This document shows, one piece after another, positions 7,237-9,847 of a DNA stretch of 9,847 bases. Numbering within the stretch: the first letter of the stretch is position 1; every line of letters begins with the position of its first letter. The translations under genes were made by a program, and so were the position numbers. The notes under the pieces were generated by a model that saw only the letters and a program-made list of their open reading frames with translations, was not told the origin of the DNA and ran no database searches. Source of the DNA: Bacteroidota bacterium (GTDB lineage: Bacteria; Bacteroidota; Bacteroidia; Chitinophagales; Chitinophagaceae); NCBI GenBank assembly GCA_023386855.1, contig JAEWIW010000299.1, positions 1 to 9,847 of the forward strand, written 5' to 3'.

Positions 7237-7779
7237 TTATTCAGTTCCCGGTTTCTTCAATTTTTTTTCAATCGCATCCAGCATATTCATCTGCTTTTGC
7301 TGTACTTCAAACAAGGTCTTGATCTGTTCTTCCAGTAAGAGATCGATCTTGCGGTGAAGGCTCCTAACTTCCAGTTCAGCTTTCATATTGATCATGTAAT
7401 CGTTTTCTGCACGCATCCGGTCTTTATCCTCCTGCCTGTTCTGGCTCATCATGATGATCGGTGCCTGGAGAGCAGCGATGCAGGAAAGCACCAGGTTCAT
7501 CAGGATAAAGGGGTAGGGGTCAAACTGGCGCCCGGTAGGGGCTAAGGCATTATAAACTATCCAAACCATCAGCAGGATCATAAAAAAGATGATAAACTTC
7601 CAGCTACCTCCAAACCTTGCCATTTTATCTGAAACCTGCTGGCCCGTAGTGAGCATTTCCTTTGGAGGATGCATCAAATTATTCATAATGAGCTGCTCCT
7701 CATCAATGGCCTGTTGAACAATATCATGTAATTTTTTTAGCTGTTCATTTTCCTTTTTGTAGATCGAGCGGGTGTCCAT
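7237..7779 (-). CDS. DUF1003-family two-helix membrane protein
   Basis: 180 residues. Two closely spaced membrane helices lie at about 61-79 (WKFIIFFMILLMVW) and 90-111 (YPFILMNLVLSCIAAL), separated by a short loop containing GRQFDPYP. They are followed by APIIMMSQNRQEDKDR. This block, FDPYPF...N-x-x-L-S...A-A-L-Q-A-P-x-I-M-M-S-Q-N-R-Q, is the hallmark of DUF1003 (COG4420). The N-terminal 50 residues are charged and helical, and the C-terminal 65 residues look like a coiled coil (LHRKIDLLLEEQIKTLFEVQQKQ), so oligomerisation is likely. The family has no settled function; transport or channel roles have been guessed. The gene is divergent from the MscS gene across a 142-bp intergenic region, so the two could share control, which is inference. 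Confidence 0.92.
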   Translation of the reverse strand: MDTRSIYKKENEQLKKLHDIVQQAIDEEQLIMNNLMHPPKEMLTTGQQVSDKMARFGGSWKFIIFFMILLMVWIVYNALAPTGRQFDPYPFILMNLVLSCIAALQAPIIMMSQNRQEDKDRMRAENDYMINMKAELEVRSLHRKIDLLLEEQIKTLFEVQQKQMNMLDAIEKKLKKPGTE

Positions 7780-7883
7780 AACATTTGATTTTTTGATGGC
7801 ATCTTATAATGTTCAATAATTTACAAATTCAAAATGAATCGGCATTTAAAATCACTTTAGCTTTCCGCTCAGCCCTATTTTAC

Positions 7884-7891
7884 TAATTTTG
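7884..7891 (+). promoter_or_regulatory. Candidate Bacteroidota -7 promoter element for the MscS gene
   Basis: TAATTTTG matches TAnnTTTG exactly, 30 bp before the ATG at 7922, leaving a leader of about 20-25 nt. A clear -33 TTTG is missing; TTTAG at 7856-7860 is a weak candidate at the long end of the spacing range. AGGAAA at 7913-7918 could serve as a Shine-Dalgarno-like site. Confidence 0.4.
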
Positions 7892-7921
7892 CAGCTTCTT
7901 TGATCATTAAACAGGAAATGC

Positions 7922-9019
7922 ATGAATACATTCTGGGATTATATCTTTTGGGGCAATACGGTACGTGACTGGACAATCGCTTTATCTATTATCATTACAT
8001 CGATCATCATCCTAAGCATTGTTAGAAGAGTAGTTATTGTCAGAATTCAAAAATTCTCGGCAAACACCAAAACTTCCCTGGATGATTTTATCGTTTCAGT
8101 GATTGAGTCGTCTGTAATGCCATTATTATACCTGGTGGCCATTTACTTCGGGCTTAAGTATATTCATGTAAATGAAAAAACAGATAAAGTAATTCGCATT
8201 GCATTACTGCTTAGTACAACCTTCTTCATACTTCGCATAATTACTTCTTTTGTGGGTTATGCGTTCAGGCAGGCTTTGAGCAGGAAAGATCATACAGAAC
8301 AAAGGGAGAAGCAGGCCAAGGGCATATTGCTAATCATACAGGTAGTGATCTGGTTCCTTGGTTTAATATTTCTTGTAGATAACCTCGGATATGATATCAC
8401 TACACTGGTTGCCGGTTTGGGTATTGGTGGTATCGCCATTGCCCTTGCCGCACAAACCATATTGGGCGACCTTTTCAGCTACCTGGTGATCTTCTTCGAT
8501 AAACCTTTTGAGATCGGTGATTTTATCAGCGTCGAAAACAAGAATGGTACTGTGGAATATATTGGTATCAAGACAACGCGTTTAAGAACCCTTAGTGGTG
8601 AGCAGTTGATCTGTTCCAATACTTACCTTACCAATTCGCGAGTGCACAATTATAAGAGGATGCAGGAAAGAAGGATAGTATTCACCTTTGGTGTAACCTA
8701 TGATACCCCTGCCGAAAAAGTACGCGCCATTCCCGGTATGGTCAAAGAGATCATTACATCGATAGACAAAACCAGGTTTGACCGCGCCCATTTCCAGGGA
8801 TTTGCCGATAGCTGGCTTAATTTTGAAGTGGTGTATATAGTGTTGTCACCCGAGTACAATCTTTATATGGATATTCAACAGGCGATTAATATTGACATCA
8901 TGGAAAAATTCCAGGGTGAAAATATTGACTTCGCTTTCCCCAGCAGAACACTATATGTTCAAAATGGAGGCATCGTTAATGCACTAAAAGAAAATTTTAA
9001 TACTATACAGGGATCGTAA
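7922..9019 (+). CDS. MscS-family small-conductance mechanosensitive channel
   Basis: 365 residues. The N-terminal half has about four membrane helices (near 18-38, 63-82, 92-115 and 135-155). They are followed by the pore-lining helix, LVAGLGIGGIAIALAAQ at 162-178, whose small-residue pattern and the following TILGDLFSYLVIFFDKPFEIGD match the MscS TM3a/TM3b region. The next block, GTVEYIGIKTTRLRTLSGE and ICSNTYLTNSRVHNY, is the family's beta domain. The C-terminal cytoplasmic cage domain follows and no extra domain is present. The product would sit in the inner membrane and release solutes on hypoosmotic shock. The gene has five predicted helices, more than the three of E. coli MscS, which is common in the family. 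The final codons fall inside a degenerate copy of the 65-bp repeat described at 9003-9177, so the extreme C-terminus may have been rewritten. Substrate selectivity cannot be judged. Confidence 0.95.
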   Translation: MNTFWDYIFWGNTVRDWTIALSIIITSIIILSIVRRVVIVRIQKFSANTKTSLDDFIVSVIESSVMPLLYLVAIYFGLKYIHVNEKTDKVIRIALLLSTTFFILRIITSFVGYAFRQALSRKDHTEQREKQAKGILLIIQVVIWFLGLIFLVDNLGYDITTLVAGLGIGGIAIALAAQTILGDLFSYLVIFFDKPFEIGDFISVENKNGTVEYIGIKTTRLRTLSGEQLICSNTYLTNSRVHNYKRMQERRIVFTFGVTYDTPAEKVRAIPGMVKEIITSIDKTRFDRAHFQGFADSWLNFEVVYIVLSPEYNLYMDIQQAINIDIMEKFQGENIDFAFPSRTLYVQNGGIVNALKENFNTIQGS

Positions 9020-9177
9020 ACTTATAGAATTACCTGCCATTGAATTCATGATAAGGCAATACCAATATTATATCGGGATCTTAACCTTATAGCGGTACCT
9101 GCCATTGAATTCATGATAAGGCAATACCAATATTATATCGGGATCTTGACTTTATAACGGTACCGGCCATTGAATTC
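9003..9177. repeat. 65-bp-period tandem array repeating the 3' end of the flanking minus-strand gene
   Basis: GCCATTGAATTC recurs at 9036, 9101 and 9166, an exact 65-bp period. A 52-bp stretch at 9031-9082 is repeated without change at 9096-9147. Read on the minus strand, the right copy is the real end of the gene (EFNGRYRYKVKIPI and stop). The middle copy encodes the same 14 residues and stop but is not attached to an open frame upstream. The left copy reads EFNGR, stop, FYKFTIPV, stop, and overlaps the last codons of the MscS gene. Similarity ends abruptly at 9177. This is a duplicated gene end plus about 20 bp of spacer, not a CRISPR array, because units are contiguous and carry no unique spacers. 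Confidence 0.9.
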
Positions 9178-9847
9178 CTGTTCAAGCTTCAATACTTCAT
9201 GGGTCTTTTTACTTACCCAGAAAGTTTCCATGTTATGCCCTTCACCATGGGTTAACAACCAGCATTCAATGGGCTGTTTGTCGTACCCGGTAAGCGTTCC
9301 TGATCCCGACACTGTATAGGGCTGGTATTGCGGTGGCAAAGTAGTTCCGGGGTCATAAAATCTTATGTTGAAAGTGGTATTTTCTTTATAGGGAAGGATG
9401 GAAAATATTTCAAGATCAAGATGCCAGTTGAGGAAATAAGTGTTCATAGCAGAACTGAATCCTTCATAAACTTTCTTTCTTATAAGTGCTGTATCGGAAG
9501 ATAGCAGTGGGGTGCCAAGCATCATGGCTTTATTTTCAATAAAATCAAAACTTGCAGCGCCTCTTTTCCACCAGAATTCATGAAAAAGAGGTTTGAAAGT
9601 TGACCTGTCGCAAATGGAGTTGACAGTATGAATAATGGTATCGTTATCTTCCCATTGCTGGGTGATCCTTATGGCAGGCTTGCCTGCATAAGTGGTATAC
9701 TCGACGTCCCTGGTCCAGAACTGGAACTTAACCTTGCTGGAATCCTTTCCCATTTTAAAATAAACCAGGTATTTGTTTGATCCCGGTTGAAGCGCTTTTG
9801 TATTAAGATGCGACGCTTCAATGTTAATGGTGTCGGTTTTCTGTGCG
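9133..9847 (-). CDS. Hypothetical protein, C-terminal 237 residues (partial)
   Basis: The frame stays open to the right edge, so the start lies outside; an internal Met at 9753 is not a convincing start because the reading frame upstream of it continues in protein-like sequence (SNKYLVYFK). The visible part is rich in beta strands and aromatic residues: FQFWTRDVEYTTYAGKPA, ITQQWEDNDTIIHTVNSICD, FHEFWWKRGAASFDF, and an ending with ETFWVSKKTHEVLKLEQEF. The pattern of repeated strands closing on a Trp-Val-Ser/Lys-Lys then Val-Leu-Lys-Leu element recalls DUF3108-like periplasmic proteins of Bacteroidota, but this is a guess. No catalytic motif, membrane segment or cysteine-rich site is visible in this part. 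Its last 14 codons and stop are copied twice in the downstream repeat array. Confidence 0.8.
   Translation of the reverse strand, partial: AQKTDTINIEASHLNTKALQPGSNKYLVYFKMGKDSSKVKFQFWTRDVEYTTYAGKPAIRITQQWEDNDTIIHTVNSICDRSTFKPLFHEFWWKRGAASFDFIENKAMMLGTPLLSSDTALIRKKVYEGFSSAMNTYFLNWHLDLEIFSILPYKENTTFNIRFYDPGTTLPPQYQPYTVSGSGTLTGYDKQPIECWLLTHGEGHNMETFWVSKKTHEVLKLEQEFNGRYRYKVKIPI

Noticed and set aside
9003..9177. CRISPR array
   Set aside because: The 65-bp units are contiguous without unique spacers and encode the neighbouring gene's C-terminus.
9751..9753. Met at 9753 as the start of the right-hand gene
   Set aside because: The same frame remains open to the window edge with plausible protein sequence, so the gene is most likely truncated by the window.

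Overview
The window is most likely from a member of the Bacteroidota, probably Chitinophagaceae-like. The signs are moderately AT-rich DNA, mostly weak or absent Shine-Dalgarno sequences, one exact match to the Bacteroidota -7 promoter element (TAnnTTTG), and families common in that phylum (DUF4412 and DUF1003 proteins, a lipobox lipoprotein, a Tat-like sugar isomerase/GMC pair). This placement is inference; no rRNA or other taxonomic marker is present.

Left end (1-2568). A truncated Rrf2-family regulator on the minus strand (1-95, TTG start) is divergent from a 781-residue quinol nitric-oxide-reductase-family protein (223-2568). Between them lies a 42-bp, nearly perfect inverted repeat (162-203), a strong candidate operator. 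The large protein is not an ordinary qNOR. Its FeB histidine pair is His-Asn instead of His-His, the downstream active-site Glu is Gln, and two of the four residues that line the quinol site in qNOR are Gly. This combination is the signature of putative nitric oxide dismutase (Nod), proposed to turn 2 NO into N2 + O2. This is the most interesting object in the window.

Middle (2644-5302). A two-gene plus-strand unit encodes an exported TIM-barrel sugar isomerase/epimerase-like protein and a GMC-family FAD oxidoreductase 34 bp downstream. It suggests periplasmic carbohydrate oxidation and processing. No functional link to the Nod-like gene is visible.

Right half (5295-9847). A minus-strand lipoprotein of unknown function overlaps the GMC gene tail-to-tail by 8 bp. 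A secreted DUF4412 protein and a two-helix DUF1003 membrane protein follow, both on the minus strand. An MscS-type channel gene runs on the plus strand. The 3' part of an unrecognised protein gene enters from the right edge on the minus strand. The last codons and stop of this gene are repeated twice more downstream in a 65-bp-period tandem array that reaches into the end of the MscS gene. A smaller array of the same style (25-26 bp period) follows the DUF4412 gene. No gap between genes exceeds 200 bp. No tRNA, rRNA, CRISPR array, insertion sequence or convincing intrinsic terminator was seen.
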